A stretch of 64,000 nucleotides of DNA from Pseudomonas syringae CC1557 (GTDB lineage: Bacteria > Pseudomonadota > Gammaproteobacteria > Pseudomonadales > Pseudomonadaceae): the NCBI RefSeq assembly GCF_000452705.1, contig NZ_CP007014.1:2356001-2420000 (forward strand). The letters are read 5' to 3'. Positions within the stretch are counted from its first letter, which is position 1, and each line of letters begins with the position of its first letter. Under the pieces are notes generated by a model. The model saw only the letters and a list, made by a program, of their open reading frames with translations, was not told the DNA's origin and did not search any database. Position numbers and translations under genes: made by a program. Positions 52,642 through 61,910 of this stretch are shown one piece after another.

Positions 52642-54249
52642 ATGCCTGGCCCAAATGATTCAAGCCCTGCCGAACTATTGCCCGAGGGAGCTACCGACGA
52701 CAGAGTCACCAGTCTGTTGTGGGGGCCATTCTGGCTGGGCGATACGTCCGGTACCCATCTGACTTACAGCTTTCATGCCGCAGATTCTGTATACGCCACT
52801 GACTACAGCCGTTCGCAGGAACCCAGTGATGCCTACTCGCTGACCGGTGCCCAGATGGCGGCTGCGAAAAGTGCGATGGGCGCATGGAGTGCTGTAGCGG
52901 ACATCACCTTCACCGAGGTAAAGGACACCCCCGACAATGTCGGAGACATCCGTTTTGGCGGCTTCAATGGCCTGCAAGGCACCGAGTATGGCCAGGCTTA
53001 TGCGCCTGGCACACTGGGCCGGTCCGGCGACGTCTGGATCGGGCCCAAGGTCAACGCGGCGGATCCGGCGAAAGGCACGGATGACTACCTGACGTTCATG
53101 CACGAAACAGGTCATGCGCTCGGCTTGAAGCATTCGTTCGAAGCCTCGCAGTACAACGATGTGCTGCTTGACGCCAAATTCGAAGACGCCCGTTACACCA
53201 TCATGAGCTACACCAACAACTACAGCTTCAAGCCCACCAAGCCGATGTTGCTGGACGTTGCTGCCATGCAGTTCATCTACGGCGCCAACACCCACTACCA
53301 CACCGGCGATGATGTTTATAAGTGGGCTCCCGACCAATCGGTGTTCGAGACCATCTGGGACGCGGGCGGCAAAGACACCATCGATGCCAGCAATCAGGCC
53401 GCGTTTGTGAAGATCAACCTCAATGAAGGTGAGTTCAGCACCATCGGCAAGGCTTTTCTCGATTACAACCATAACCCTGACAGCCCGACCCAGATGAACT
53501 CGGGTCTGGCGATTGCCTACGGCGCGCATATCGAAAACGCCATTGGCTCGGCGTTCGACGACACGCTGATCGGCAACGACCTGGCGAACGTGCTAGATGG
53601 CCGTGGCGGCCTGGACACCATGATCGGCGGATTGGGCAACGACACCTACGTTATCGATCAGGTCGGTGAACTGGCGCTCGTGCAGGAAAAGGCCAACGAA
53701 GGCATCGATACACTCAAGATCACATACGACAACACGTCCAGCACGGCGGCGGTGATTGATCTGAATGCCGGTCCGCTGGCGAATTTCGAGAACGTTCATC
53801 TGAAGGGCGAGGGTGCTTTCACGCTTCTGGGCAATGATCGCAACAACATCCTGACCGGCAACGATGCGGACAATATCCTCAATGGCGGCGCAGGCAATGA
53901 CAAGCTGGTCGGCGGTATGGGCGCCGACATCATGACTGGCGGCACGGGGGCCGACCGTTTCGTGTTCAATAACCTGTCGGAGCTGGGTAAGGGCCCGTCC
54001 AGCGACGTGATTACTGACTTCAATGCTGATCAGGGCGACAAGCTGAGCTTCCTCAAGATGGACGCCAACGTCGACACCAAGGCGCTGGACGCTTTCACGT
54101 TCATTGGCAGTGGTGAATTCACGGGGGCTGGTCAGGTGCGCTTTGCCGATCATGTGTTGTCCGGCAACGTCAACGGTGACCTGCACGCGGATTTCGAAAT
54201 CCAGCTGGTGGGCGTGACGGCCTTTCATGCGCATGACCTGGTGGTCTGA
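52642..54249 (+). CDS. Serralysin-type metalloprotease (RTX, M10B)
   Basis: A 535-residue secreted zinc protease. HETGHALGLKH at 154-164 gives the three His ligands and catalytic Glu, and the Met-turn IMSY has M188. Glycine-rich calcium-binding RTX nonapeptides occur near 331 (GGLGNDTYV) and 410-441 (GGAGNDKLVGGMGADIM). The C-terminal end, DLVV, fits the type I secretion signal of this family. No signal peptide, as expected. No inhibitor or AprDEF exporter genes adjoin, so secretion must use an exporter encoded elsewhere. Member of the AprA family, longer than the typical 470-480. The ATG at 52642 has a good SD; 35 codons of upstream frame lack one. Confidence 0.9.
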   Translation: MPGPNDSSPAELLPEGATDDRVTSLLWGPFWLGDTSGTHLTYSFHAADSVYATDYSRSQEPSDAYSLTGAQMAAAKSAMGAWSAVADITFTEVKDTPDNVGDIRFGGFNGLQGTEYGQAYAPGTLGRSGDVWIGPKVNAADPAKGTDDYLTFMHETGHALGLKHSFEASQYNDVLLDAKFEDARYTIMSYTNNYSFKPTKPMLLDVAAMQFIYGANTHYHTGDDVYKWAPDQSVFETIWDAGGKDTIDASNQAAFVKINLNEGEFSTIGKAFLDYNHNPDSPTQMNSGLAIAYGAHIENAIGSAFDDTLIGNDLANVLDGRGGLDTMIGGLGNDTYVIDQVGELALVQEKANEGIDTLKITYDNTSSTAAVIDLNAGPLANFENVHLKGEGAFTLLGNDRNNILTGNDADNILNGGAGNDKLVGGMGADIMTGGTGADRFVFNNLSELGKGPSSDVITDFNADQGDKLSFLKMDANVDTKALDAFTFIGSGEFTGAGQVRFADHVLSGNVNGDLHADFEIQLVGVTAFHAHDLVV

Positions 54250-54471
54250 TCGCTGATTGAATGCCTGTCTGCAAGATAAAAACGGTGTCATGGAATTGCG
54301 CTGTTTTGCCGGTCCTTCAGCGCCCGGTTCGTACAAGTCCTGTTTCGCTTTCCGGCTGATTCTGTGCGCACTGCAAATGTGCGAGAGAGGATTTTGACTG
54401 GCTTTTCAGCACCACGACGGTGCTGTTACAAATTTAAAAGTCACAAAACCAAAATATCCAACAAAACCCAC

Positions 54472-54500
54472 TTGACTCGTCACCGGTGCCTGAATGTAAT
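54472..54500 (+). promoter_or_regulatory. Promoter of the amidase operon
   Basis: TTGACT (54472-54477), 17-bp spacer, TGTAAT (54495-54500). The start point near 54507 lies downstream of the first possible GTG of the amidase frame, which supports the TTG at 54546 as the real start. Confidence 0.65.
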
Positions 54501-54545
54501 GCGCTTAAGGACATCTGTGCCGGGCATTTTTTAGAGGTATCAGCA

Positions 54546-55973
54546 TTGATAGAGCCTACACAATCCGTTGTACCGACATTGATCGAAGCGATCGGGCATG
54601 TGCGCAGAGGCTGCATGACCCCCATTCGCCTGACTGAAATATGCCTTGAATCGATCAAAACCCACAATTCCACACTCAATGCGTTTGGCGATGTCTACAC
54701 CGAAGCCGCACTGGAGCAAGCCTGGAGCATGACTGCCGAGTTGCAGCGCGGTCAGGTACGCGGCCCATTGCATGGCATACCGTTCGGCATCAAGGACCTG
54801 TTTTCAACAGCGGGATTGCGCACCACGCGTGGTTCGCTGACCGGGCTTGAGAATGTACCGGCCAAGGATGCGCCGATCATTCGCCGTCTCAAGGACGCCG
54901 GGGCGATCATTGTGGGCAAGACGGCAACTACCGAGTTCGGCTGGACCGGCGCAAGTACTTCGCGGGTGTTCGGCAACGGTCGCAACCCATGGGACCCAAC
55001 CCTGACCAGCGGCGGCTCCAGCTCCGGCTCGGCGATTGCCGTAGCGGCGCGCATGGTGCCTGCGACACTGGGCTCCGACGGCGGCGGCTCGGTGCGGATA
55101 CCGGGCGCGTTCTGCGGCGCGTTCGCGCTCAAGGGCACATTAGGGCGTATTCCAACCTGGCCCTGGTCAGCCACCGAAATGCTCAGTCACGCCGGGCCGA
55201 TCACCCGCACCGTACGCGACAGTGCCTTGCTGTTCGACATACTCTCAGGCCCAGATCCACTGGATCATCAGGCATTGCCGGCGCCAGACGAGTCCTTTCT
55301 GACCCGTTGCGACCAACCGTTACAACCGCTGCGTATTGGCTATTGCCCGACCCTGTTCGATACCCCCGTAGACCCGGAAATCGCCGCTGCCGTCGAGGCT
55401 GCTGTGGGCGATATCGCCAGAACACTGCCGGTGACGCTCACAACACTCAAGCTTGACTGGCAGGACCCGCTGGCGACCTTCGAAACCCTGTGGGTGGCAG
55501 GTCGCGGTATCGCTTACGGCAAGGGCCTGGCACAGCAAATGGACCAGCTCGACCCGGGTTTCGCCGAGTTGATCAGGCGCTCGGCGCAGTACGATCTGAG
55601 TGATTACCTGCAAGCGATGCAGCAGCGAGCAGCGTTTGCCAACCAGGTACATGCGCTTTTCGAGGATTATGACCTGCTGCTGATGCCCACATTGCCGATC
55701 CTGCCGTTCGCGGCCGACGAGGTGGCACCCGCCGGTTACGTTGGCCAGGACGGCGCCGTGCCCTGGGCGCGCTGGACGCCGTTTACTTACCCTTTCAACA
55801 TCTCCGGCAACCCGGCTGCCAGTTTGCCCTGCGGACGCAGTTCGACCGGGCTACCCATTGGCCTGCAAGTGGTCGGGCCACGTTTTGCCGACGCTCAAGT
55901 GCTGCAGTTCTGCGCCGCCGTGGAAGACATGGCGCCGTGGGATCAGCACCTGCCGCCGATGCTGAGCCGCTGA
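54546..55973 (+). CDS. Amidase-signature family hydrolase
   Basis: A 475-residue amidase. The Ser-cisSer-Lys triad is visible: K83 in GIKDLF, cis-Ser near 159-160 in GGSSSGSA, nucleophile S182 in GSDGGGSVRIP. It is a cytoplasmic enzyme hydrolysing an amide of unknown kind. The start is taken as TTG at 54546 because AGAGGT precedes it and the likely transcription start lies downstream of the alternative GTG 54486. First gene of an operon with a DeoR regulator, an M20 hydrolase, two kinases, a small membrane protein and a symporter. Confidence 0.88.
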   Translation: MIEPTQSVVPTLIEAIGHVRRGCMTPIRLTEICLESIKTHNSTLNAFGDVYTEAALEQAWSMTAELQRGQVRGPLHGIPFGIKDLFSTAGLRTTRGSLTGLENVPAKDAPIIRRLKDAGAIIVGKTATTEFGWTGASTSRVFGNGRNPWDPTLTSGGSSSGSAIAVAARMVPATLGSDGGGSVRIPGAFCGAFALKGTLGRIPTWPWSATEMLSHAGPITRTVRDSALLFDILSGPDPLDHQALPAPDESFLTRCDQPLQPLRIGYCPTLFDTPVDPEIAAAVEAAVGDIARTLPVTLTTLKLDWQDPLATFETLWVAGRGIAYGKGLAQQMDQLDPGFAELIRRSAQYDLSDYLQAMQQRAAFANQVHALFEDYDLLLMPTLPILPFAADEVAPAGYVGQDGAVPWARWTPFTYPFNISGNPAASLPCGRSSTGLPIGLQVVGPRFADAQVLQFCAAVEDMAPWDQHLPPMLSR

Positions 55974-56052
55974 CATGCAACCCGCAACTTTCGGGCGTGA
56001 GCCAGTCGCCCTGGATACCGGAATCCACACCTCGCAAAGGAATGTCACGAGC

Positions 56053-56811
56053 ATGCTCAATCAGCCTCGACTGGAAGAAATCATGCGCCTGCTCGCTCAG
56101 CAACAGCGCGTCAAGGCGTCTGACCTCGCGCAACTGCTGTTCGTGTCCGAGGAAACCATACGCCGGGACTTCAAGTTTCTGGAGGAAGAGGGCCGGTTAA
56201 GGCGGATTCATGGCGGTGCCATCCTGCCCAGGTCCAGTGAAGAGTTGCCCTTGCAGGAACGCAGCCGCCTCAAACCGAGGGCCAAGGCGGGCATCGCTGC
56301 TTGCGCTGCCCGGCTGGTGACTGAAGGCATGGCGATCTTTCTCGATACAGGTACTTCGACCTTGGCGCTGGCCCAGCAACTGACCACCTTCAGCCAGTTG
56401 AAGATCATTACCAACTCACTGGACATCGCCCAGCTCATCTCGCACCAGAGTGACAATCAGGTGCTGGTCGCGCCCGGCGATGTGCGGCGCGCGGACAACG
56501 CCTTGATCGGGCCGCACACGCTGGAATTTGCCAGGCAGTTTCACTACGACATTGCCTTCATGGGGATTGGCGGCATCGATCTCGACCTTGGACTGATGGA
56601 TTACCAGGAGCCCGAAGCGATGTTGCGCAGGACGCTGGTCAGGCATTGCGCGCGCAGTGTGATCCTTGCCGACGATGGCAAGTTTGGCCATCGCACCTTC
56701 ATTAATACGTTGCCGTTTGCTGCGATCACAACCCTGGTCACCAATCGAGCATTATCCGACGAGTTCGTGACACGCCTGGAGAAAGACCATGTCGACACGC
56801 TCTACGCCTGA
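56053..56811 (+). CDS. DeoR-family transcriptional regulator
   Basis: A 252-residue regulator: HTH at about residues 5-55 (VKASDLAQLLFVSEETIRRD) and a sugar-phosphate-isomerase-like effector domain (MAIFLDTGTSTLALAQQL, IGPHTLEF, FMGIGGIDLDLGL). DeoR proteins usually bind a phosphorylated intermediate, which suits an operon with two kinases. The frame starts 26 codons earlier at 55975; ATG 56053 gives the standard length. Overlaps the next gene by 23 bp. Confidence 0.87.
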   Translation: MLNQPRLEEIMRLLAQQQRVKASDLAQLLFVSEETIRRDFKFLEEEGRLRRIHGGAILPRSSEELPLQERSRLKPRAKAGIAACAARLVTEGMAIFLDTGTSTLALAQQLTTFSQLKIITNSLDIAQLISHQSDNQVLVAPGDVRRADNALIGPHTLEFARQFHYDIAFMGIGGIDLDLGLMDYQEPEAMLRRTLVRHCARSVILADDGKFGHRTFINTLPFAAITTLVTNRALSDEFVTRLEKDHVDTLYA

Positions 56812-58069
56812 ACTGATCGAACCCGGTGCAGAAGATCTGGCCGAATTCGACCGCCTGTTCGAGCACACCTCGGCCATTGGCGCGACGCCCGCCGGAGGTC
56901 TGCACCGGCTGGCTGCGTCGGCCGAAGACGGCCGGGTGCGCGACCTGTTTCGTGACTGGCTCAAGGCACATGATTTTGAAGTGCGCGTCGATGCAGTCGG
57001 AAACATGTTCGGCCTTATGAGCTTTGATCCCGATGCGCCCTGGTTACTCTGCGGCTCGCACCTGGACAGCCAGCCGAGCGCCGGTCGTTTCGACGGGGTT
57101 TATGGTGTTCTTGCCGGTGCCGTGGCGGTGTCCAGTCTGGCGCGGCAGTTGCGCGAGCGAGGTGAGACGCCAGCGTGCAATCTGGCGGTGGTCAACTGGA
57201 CCAACGAGGAGGGCGCGCGTTTTCAGCCGAGCCTGATCGGCAGCGGGTTTTTCACCGGGGCACTGGCTTTGGAAAAAGCCTGGGAAAGCCGCGACGGCGA
57301 CGGTATTTGTCTGAAGGATGCGTTGCAGGCCATTGGTTACCTCGGCGAAGACCAGGTCGATCTGAACATCGCCGGTTATGCCGAGATCCACGTCGAGCAG
57401 GGCGCAGGGCTGGAAAGCAACCAGATGGCGATTGGTGTGGTGCGTGAAACCTGGGCTGCGTTGAAGCGCCGGGTACGCTTCGATGGCGAGCAGAATCACA
57501 CTGGCCCTACGCCCATGGCCGCACGCCGGGATGCGCTGCTGGCCGCTGCGCATGCGATCACCGCGGTGCGCGCTGAAGCCGATCAACAGGGTTTGCAGAT
57601 GCACAGTTCGGTCGGGCGTATCGAGGTCTATCCCAACTCGCCCAACGTCGTGCCTTCCAAAGTGTCGCTGTTGATCGAATACCGCTCCCGCGACATCGAC
57701 CTGCTGAGCGCGGCCAGCGAGCGGCTGGACGTGACATTGCACCGCATCGCCGAGCAGACCCTGACTGGGTTCGAAGTGGAAAGCAGCGTGCTGCGTTCGC
57801 CTGCAAGCCTGCATCAGGGCTTTGCCGAGCTGGCGCATGCCGTGGGGGCCGAGCTGGGCTTGCCGACCACCGACAGCACCACCGTGGCGGGGCACGATGC
57901 AATCAGCATGAACAGCCGCTATCCGGTGTGCCTGCTGTTCATCCCCAGCAGCAATGGCGTTTCACACAACGAGGCCGAATACACCAGCGACCATGACATG
58001 CACAACGGTTTGCGCATGTTGACCGGGCTGCTGTATCGCGCCTGTACCTCATCCGCTGCGTTTCGCTGA
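56789..58069 (+). CDS. M20 hydrolase of the allantoate/N-carbamoyl-amino-acid amidohydrolase group
   Basis: A 426-residue zinc or manganese hydrolase. Family segments: GSHLDSQPSAGRFDG near residue 90, WTNEEGARF, EIHVEQGAGLES, GEQNHTGPTPMAARRD in the lid, and HDAISMNS at the C-terminal ligand site. Known members remove a carbamoyl, ureido or formyl group from nitrogen. GGAG precedes the ATG; the start lies inside the end of the DeoR gene. With the amidase it suggests stepwise nitrogen release. Confidence 0.87.
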   Translation: MSTRSTPELIEPGAEDLAEFDRLFEHTSAIGATPAGGLHRLAASAEDGRVRDLFRDWLKAHDFEVRVDAVGNMFGLMSFDPDAPWLLCGSHLDSQPSAGRFDGVYGVLAGAVAVSSLARQLRERGETPACNLAVVNWTNEEGARFQPSLIGSGFFTGALALEKAWESRDGDGICLKDALQAIGYLGEDQVDLNIAGYAEIHVEQGAGLESNQMAIGVVRETWAALKRRVRFDGEQNHTGPTPMAARRDALLAAAHAITAVRAEADQQGLQMHSSVGRIEVYPNSPNVVPSKVSLLIEYRSRDIDLLSAASERLDVTLHRIAEQTLTGFEVESSVLRSPASLHQGFAELAHAVGAELGLPTTDSTTVAGHDAISMNSRYPVCLLFIPSSNGVSHNEAEYTSDHDMHNGLRMLTGLLYRACTSSAAFR

Positions 58070-58078
58070 GGGCTGACC

Positions 58079-59032
58079 ATGTCATCTGCAGAAAACCTCA
58101 CCATACGCATGATCGACGCGCTGGCACGCTACGGAGTCGACGCAGATCCCCGGATCGAGTCAGTCAGCCAAGGTGTGGCGTCGCCATCGCGGCTGGCGAC
58201 CGAATGGGCAGGTTTTCGCGTGTCTTTTGGCGGGCACCGCTGTTACGCAAAAGTGCTGCATGCCGACATGGCATCGGTTATCGATATCGAGTCTGCGGCA
58301 CAGGCCAGCGAGTGCGCGGGCCTCAGCGGTGCAGGGCCACGCTTGTTGAGCTGCGACAGGCAGAATGGTGTGCTGATGTTCGAGGACCTGGGTCCGCAAT
58401 GGCGCGCTGCCCGACTGGATGATCTGCTCGCACCGGGAAGACTTGACGCGTTGTGGGCACTCAAAAGGCAGGTTCATGCAGGACCGGTACCTGACGTCGT
58501 GCGCTCGCCGATGGCGGACATTCAGCGTCTTCGCGACTTGTGTGCGCGCGACAACGTGTTGTTGCCGGATGAGCATCACTGGATCGATCGCTGCATCGAT
58601 ATGGCCTGGCAGGCATTGCAGGCGCACCCGGTGCAGCGGCGGCCGCTGCACGGTGACGGTGTGGCGAGCAACGTGATGGTGTCTGACAGCGGGGACCTGC
58701 ACCTGATCGATTTCGACTACGGTGGCTGCATGGACCCGTGGTACGACGTGGCAATCACCCTCAACGAGTTGTATTCGTTCGAGCATGAGTGGCGTGAAGG
58801 TATCAGCGCCTGGGCCGGGCAATGCCGCGAAGTCGACTATGCCGTTTGCCGGCTGTATGCGCTGATCAATGACTGGTACTGGACGCTGTGGGGATTCTGG
58901 GCAGGCAGTACGTCCTTGCGGCCACTGGAGTTTTCCAAGGTCGGGCAATGGACCCTGTTGCGCTGCCGTCAGAGCATCCAGGACCCGAGGCTGGAACGTT
59001 GGTTACGTCAGGTTCAGGAGGGCAGATCATGA
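58079..59032 (+). CDS. APH/choline-kinase-like phosphotransferase 1
   Basis: A 317-residue small-molecule kinase of the protein-kinase-like fold. The Brenner motif HGDGVASNVM (H and D present) and the DFG-equivalent LIDFDYGG are both seen, and the N lobe contains the phosphate-loop-type region ESVSQGVASPSRL. Activity on a hydroxyl group of an amino alcohol or aminoglycoside-like compound is typical; substrate unknown. It overlaps the second kinase by 4 bp (ATGA at 59029). Confidence 0.85.
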   Translation: MSSAENLTIRMIDALARYGVDADPRIESVSQGVASPSRLATEWAGFRVSFGGHRCYAKVLHADMASVIDIESAAQASECAGLSGAGPRLLSCDRQNGVLMFEDLGPQWRAARLDDLLAPGRLDALWALKRQVHAGPVPDVVRSPMADIQRLRDLCARDNVLLPDEHHWIDRCIDMAWQALQAHPVQRRPLHGDGVASNVMVSDSGDLHLIDFDYGGCMDPWYDVAITLNELYSFEHEWREGISAWAGQCREVDYAVCRLYALINDWYWTLWGFWAGSTSLRPLEFSKVGQWTLLRCRQSIQDPRLERWLRQVQEGRS

Positions 59033-59964
59033 AAACGTTAGGGCAATCGGTCAGCAGCCAGGAGCGACAGCTTGAAGCGGCGGTGCGCAGCATCGATGGC
59101 TGGCAGGGTCGTCAGGTGGCTTATGAGCCGGTAAGCGGCGGTATCTCCAACACCAACTGGCGAGTCGAGGTCGAAGGTGCCGATACGGCGTATTTCTTCA
59201 AGGTGCCGGGTGTCGGTACGGAAATGTTCATTGATCGCCAGACGGCGCACGAAGCGAGCGTGAAAGCGGCGCAGACCGGCTACGGCGCGCCGGTATTTGC
59301 CTTCCTTGAAGCGTACGGCGTCGAGGTATTCGAATTCATGGAAGGCTGGCGAGCGTCTTCCAATCATGATTTTCTGCAACGCGACATCCGCCATGGCGCG
59401 CTGCACGGGCTCAAGGCGTTCAACGATCAACCCTTGCTCAAGCAGACCAAGACCGTGTTCGACATGATCGCCGAACATCAGCGTCAGGTGGCTGAACTCA
59501 ACGGCGTGAAACCTCAGGATGATGCCTGGTTGTGCCTGCAGTACCAGCGTGCAAGGCAGGCGCTGGAAGCCTCCGGCATTGATCTTGCTCCGTGCATGAA
59601 CGACACGCTGGCGGGCAATTTCATGCTCAATGCCCAGCAGCAGATTCGACTGGTGGACTTTGAGTACGCCTCCAACAACGACCGGCATTACGAGCTGGCA
59701 TTGTGGTTCGGCGAAATGTTTTTCAGTGATGACATGGAGCTGGCGTTGATCGAAGATTATTTCGGCCACGTCAGTGCGCAGACCGTGGCGCGCATCAAAC
59801 TGAACAAGGCGTTGGCAGATATCAAGTGGTCAACCTGGGCGATGGTTCAGCACGCCGTCTCGCAACTGGATTTCGATTTCTATAAATACGGCGCCTGGAA
59901 GCACATGCGCGCGCGCAGCATCATCAACGATTCACAATGGGAAACCTGGCTGAGGCAAGCCTGA
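59029..59964 (+). CDS. APH/choline-kinase-like phosphotransferase 2
   Basis: A 311-residue second kinase of the same fold. It has EPVSGGISNTNWRVEV in the N lobe, the catalytic-loop segment CMNDTLAGNFML and LVDFEYASNNDRHYELA. In the catalytic loop the usual His of the H-N-D motif is Met (M-N-D), while Asp and the later Asn are kept. It resembles bacterial LicA/choline kinase-like proteins more than the first kinase does. Start ATG at 59029 overlaps the upstream stop. Confidence 0.85.
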   Translation: MKTLGQSVSSQERQLEAAVRSIDGWQGRQVAYEPVSGGISNTNWRVEVEGADTAYFFKVPGVGTEMFIDRQTAHEASVKAAQTGYGAPVFAFLEAYGVEVFEFMEGWRASSNHDFLQRDIRHGALHGLKAFNDQPLLKQTKTVFDMIAEHQRQVAELNGVKPQDDAWLCLQYQRARQALEASGIDLAPCMNDTLAGNFMLNAQQQIRLVDFEYASNNDRHYELALWFGEMFFSDDMELALIEDYFGHVSAQTVARIKLNKALADIKWSTWAMVQHAVSQLDFDFYKYGAWKHMRARSIINDSQWETWLRQA

Positions 59965-60082
59965 CCCCGCCACCGCCAGACATCCAATAAGAAAAACGTA
60001 GCGGCTCACCGCACATTCCTTTCACTGCTTGAGTTTTATCCGGTCACTTCACCGCCCGATTCTGAAATTCAAGGAGCACCCG

Positions 60083-60343
60083 ATGAGTACCATTCCGTCC
60101 ACCGCACAGCCCGGCCGCCTGAAAAGCCTGGTCTTCGGCGTTTATTTCTTCGCGCTATTGATGATGGCGCTGTTTCCGCCGTTCTATCTCCAGGTCAGCG
60201 GCAGTGCCGTCATGGTGCTCGGCATCCCGTTGCCGATCTTTTACTGGATTCTGATTGCGGTGCTGATGGGCCTGGGCCTGTGGGTGCTGTATGTCGTCGA
60301 GTCTCTACTCGGCGAAATTCCTGATGAAGGGGGCGCGCAATGA
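60083..60343 (+). CDS. Small membrane protein partner of the SSS symporter
   Basis: An 86-residue protein with two membrane spans (about 13-33 and 39-70) separated by a short loop with a Pro. The stop overlaps the symporter start by 4 bp, the arrangement of small subunits found with several SSS-family transporters. AAGGAG precedes the ATG at 60083; the frame extends 18 codons upstream without an SD. No family assigned. Confidence 0.75.
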   Translation: MSTIPSTAQPGRLKSLVFGVYFFALLMMALFPPFYLQVSGSAVMVLGIPLPIFYWILIAVLMGLGLWVLYVVESLLGEIPDEGGAQ

Positions 60344-61869
60344 TCAGCACAACGAGTGTTTCCGATCTTTACATGACCTTCGGCCTGATCGGCGTCTTTC
60401 TCGCGGGCATGATTGCGGTGCTGTATGCGACCAACCGCAAAAGCGACAGCTTTTCCGACTATGCGGTGGGCGGGCGTTCCTACGGCCCTTGGTTCATTGC
60501 CATGTGCTACACCAACTCCTGGTGGCCGGGCGCAACCTTTACGGCATTCTTTGCCTTGTCGGTCGGCGGAGCGTTGGGGTTTTACGGCATGGTGTACGCC
60601 ACGCTCGGTGTGACCGCGATGTACCTGATGGCCAACCGGGCCTGGACCTGGGGCAAGCGCTTCAATCTGACCACTCAACCTGACTTGCTGGGCATGCGCT
60701 TCAACAGTCCGGTGGTCAAACGCATTGCGTCGATCATCGGCATCATCTCGGTGTTTCCCTGGGTGGTGATGGGCATTCAGGCGCTGGCCACGCTATTCCA
60801 GTTCGCCAGCTTCGGCCGTTGGGGTGTGACCACCTGCCTGTTGGTCGGGGTCGCCGTCATTCTGATCCGCCAATACTGGACGGTCAGCATGGGCATGCGC
60901 GGGCTGATCATGACCGACATGTATCAGGGGCTGATCGCTTACGTACTGTGCGCTGCGTTGTGCATCTTTTTGCTGTTCGGTGCTCAGGCTTCATTCTCGA
61001 ATCTGTCGCAACTGCCGGCCAGCATGCTGGTCATTCCTGGCGGCGCGGGCAGTACGTATGGTCCGATGTACATGTTCAGCCTGATCTTCACGGGTGTGAT
61101 CGGTTCGATGTGCTGGCCCATGAGTTTTCAGCGTATCTATACCGCCAGCGGTGTGCGTTCAGTGAAGAAAGGCACGCTGCTGACCATCCTGCTGGTGGGT
61201 GGTTTCTACGGCATCCTGATGCTGTTCGCCGCAGCCATCAGCCAGGATCCGAACGTCGCTGCGCATCCGCAACACGGCTGGTTTCTGTCCCTGTTCGATA
61301 TCGGCGGCCCGTGGCTGCTGGCGGTCGCGATCATGATCGTCCTGGCGGCCAGTATCGGTCACGTCGACGGCTGTGTTCAGGTGTGCGGTACGCAGTTCGC
61401 CAATGATCTGGCGACCTGGAACAAACCGCGCAGTGACCGTGAAAAGACCATTCTGGCCAAGGCCGGTATGGTGGTATTTATCGCTGCGGCGTCGCTGCTG
61501 GCCTACCTGACCTTCGACTATGCACGCCTGCAACTGCTGGCGCAGATTTCCTACCAGGGCATTATCCAGCTGGCCGTTCCGCTGTTCTTCGGTGTGTTCA
61601 GCCGGCATGGCAACAAGCAAGGGGCGATTGGCGGCATGCTGGTCGGCATTGTCATCGCGATTGTGCTGACGACGATTTACCCCGACGACATTCCGGCACT
61701 GGGGTCGTTGACCAGCGGCATCATCGGTCTGATCTTCAACGCAGGCGTTTTCGTGGCATGCGCGGTGCTGATCAAACCGAGTACAGAAGAAGTCAGACGT
61801 GTTGATGAGCTGTTTGCCATGGCAGCACCACGTCGTCATTCGCTGGGCGCGGTCCCGGCGATGAGCTGA
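60340..61869 (+). CDS. Sodium:solute symporter (SSS family)
   Basis: A 509-residue symporter with about 13 spans, the family segments SDYAVGGRSYGPWFI and GTQFANDLATWNKP and a Gly-rich late core (YQGIIQLAVPLFFGVFSRHG). SSS proteins take up solutes such as amino acids, pantothenate, choline-like compounds or urea with sodium. As the last gene of the amidase/kinase operon it most likely imports the operon substrate. Coupled to the small membrane protein. Confidence 0.88.
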   Translation: MISTTSVSDLYMTFGLIGVFLAGMIAVLYATNRKSDSFSDYAVGGRSYGPWFIAMCYTNSWWPGATFTAFFALSVGGALGFYGMVYATLGVTAMYLMANRAWTWGKRFNLTTQPDLLGMRFNSPVVKRIASIIGIISVFPWVVMGIQALATLFQFASFGRWGVTTCLLVGVAVILIRQYWTVSMGMRGLIMTDMYQGLIAYVLCAALCIFLLFGAQASFSNLSQLPASMLVIPGGAGSTYGPMYMFSLIFTGVIGSMCWPMSFQRIYTASGVRSVKKGTLLTILLVGGFYGILMLFAAAISQDPNVAAHPQHGWFLSLFDIGGPWLLAVAIMIVLAASIGHVDGCVQVCGTQFANDLATWNKPRSDREKTILAKAGMVVFIAAASLLAYLTFDYARLQLLAQISYQGIIQLAVPLFFGVFSRHGNKQGAIGGMLVGIVIAIVLTTIYPDDIPALGSLTSGIIGLIFNAGVFVACAVLIKPSTEEVRRVDELFAMAAPRRHSLGAVPAMS

Positions 61870-61910
61870 CAGCGGGCGGGTGCTTGCAGTCGAATCGCCA
61901 GTTTGCAAGG

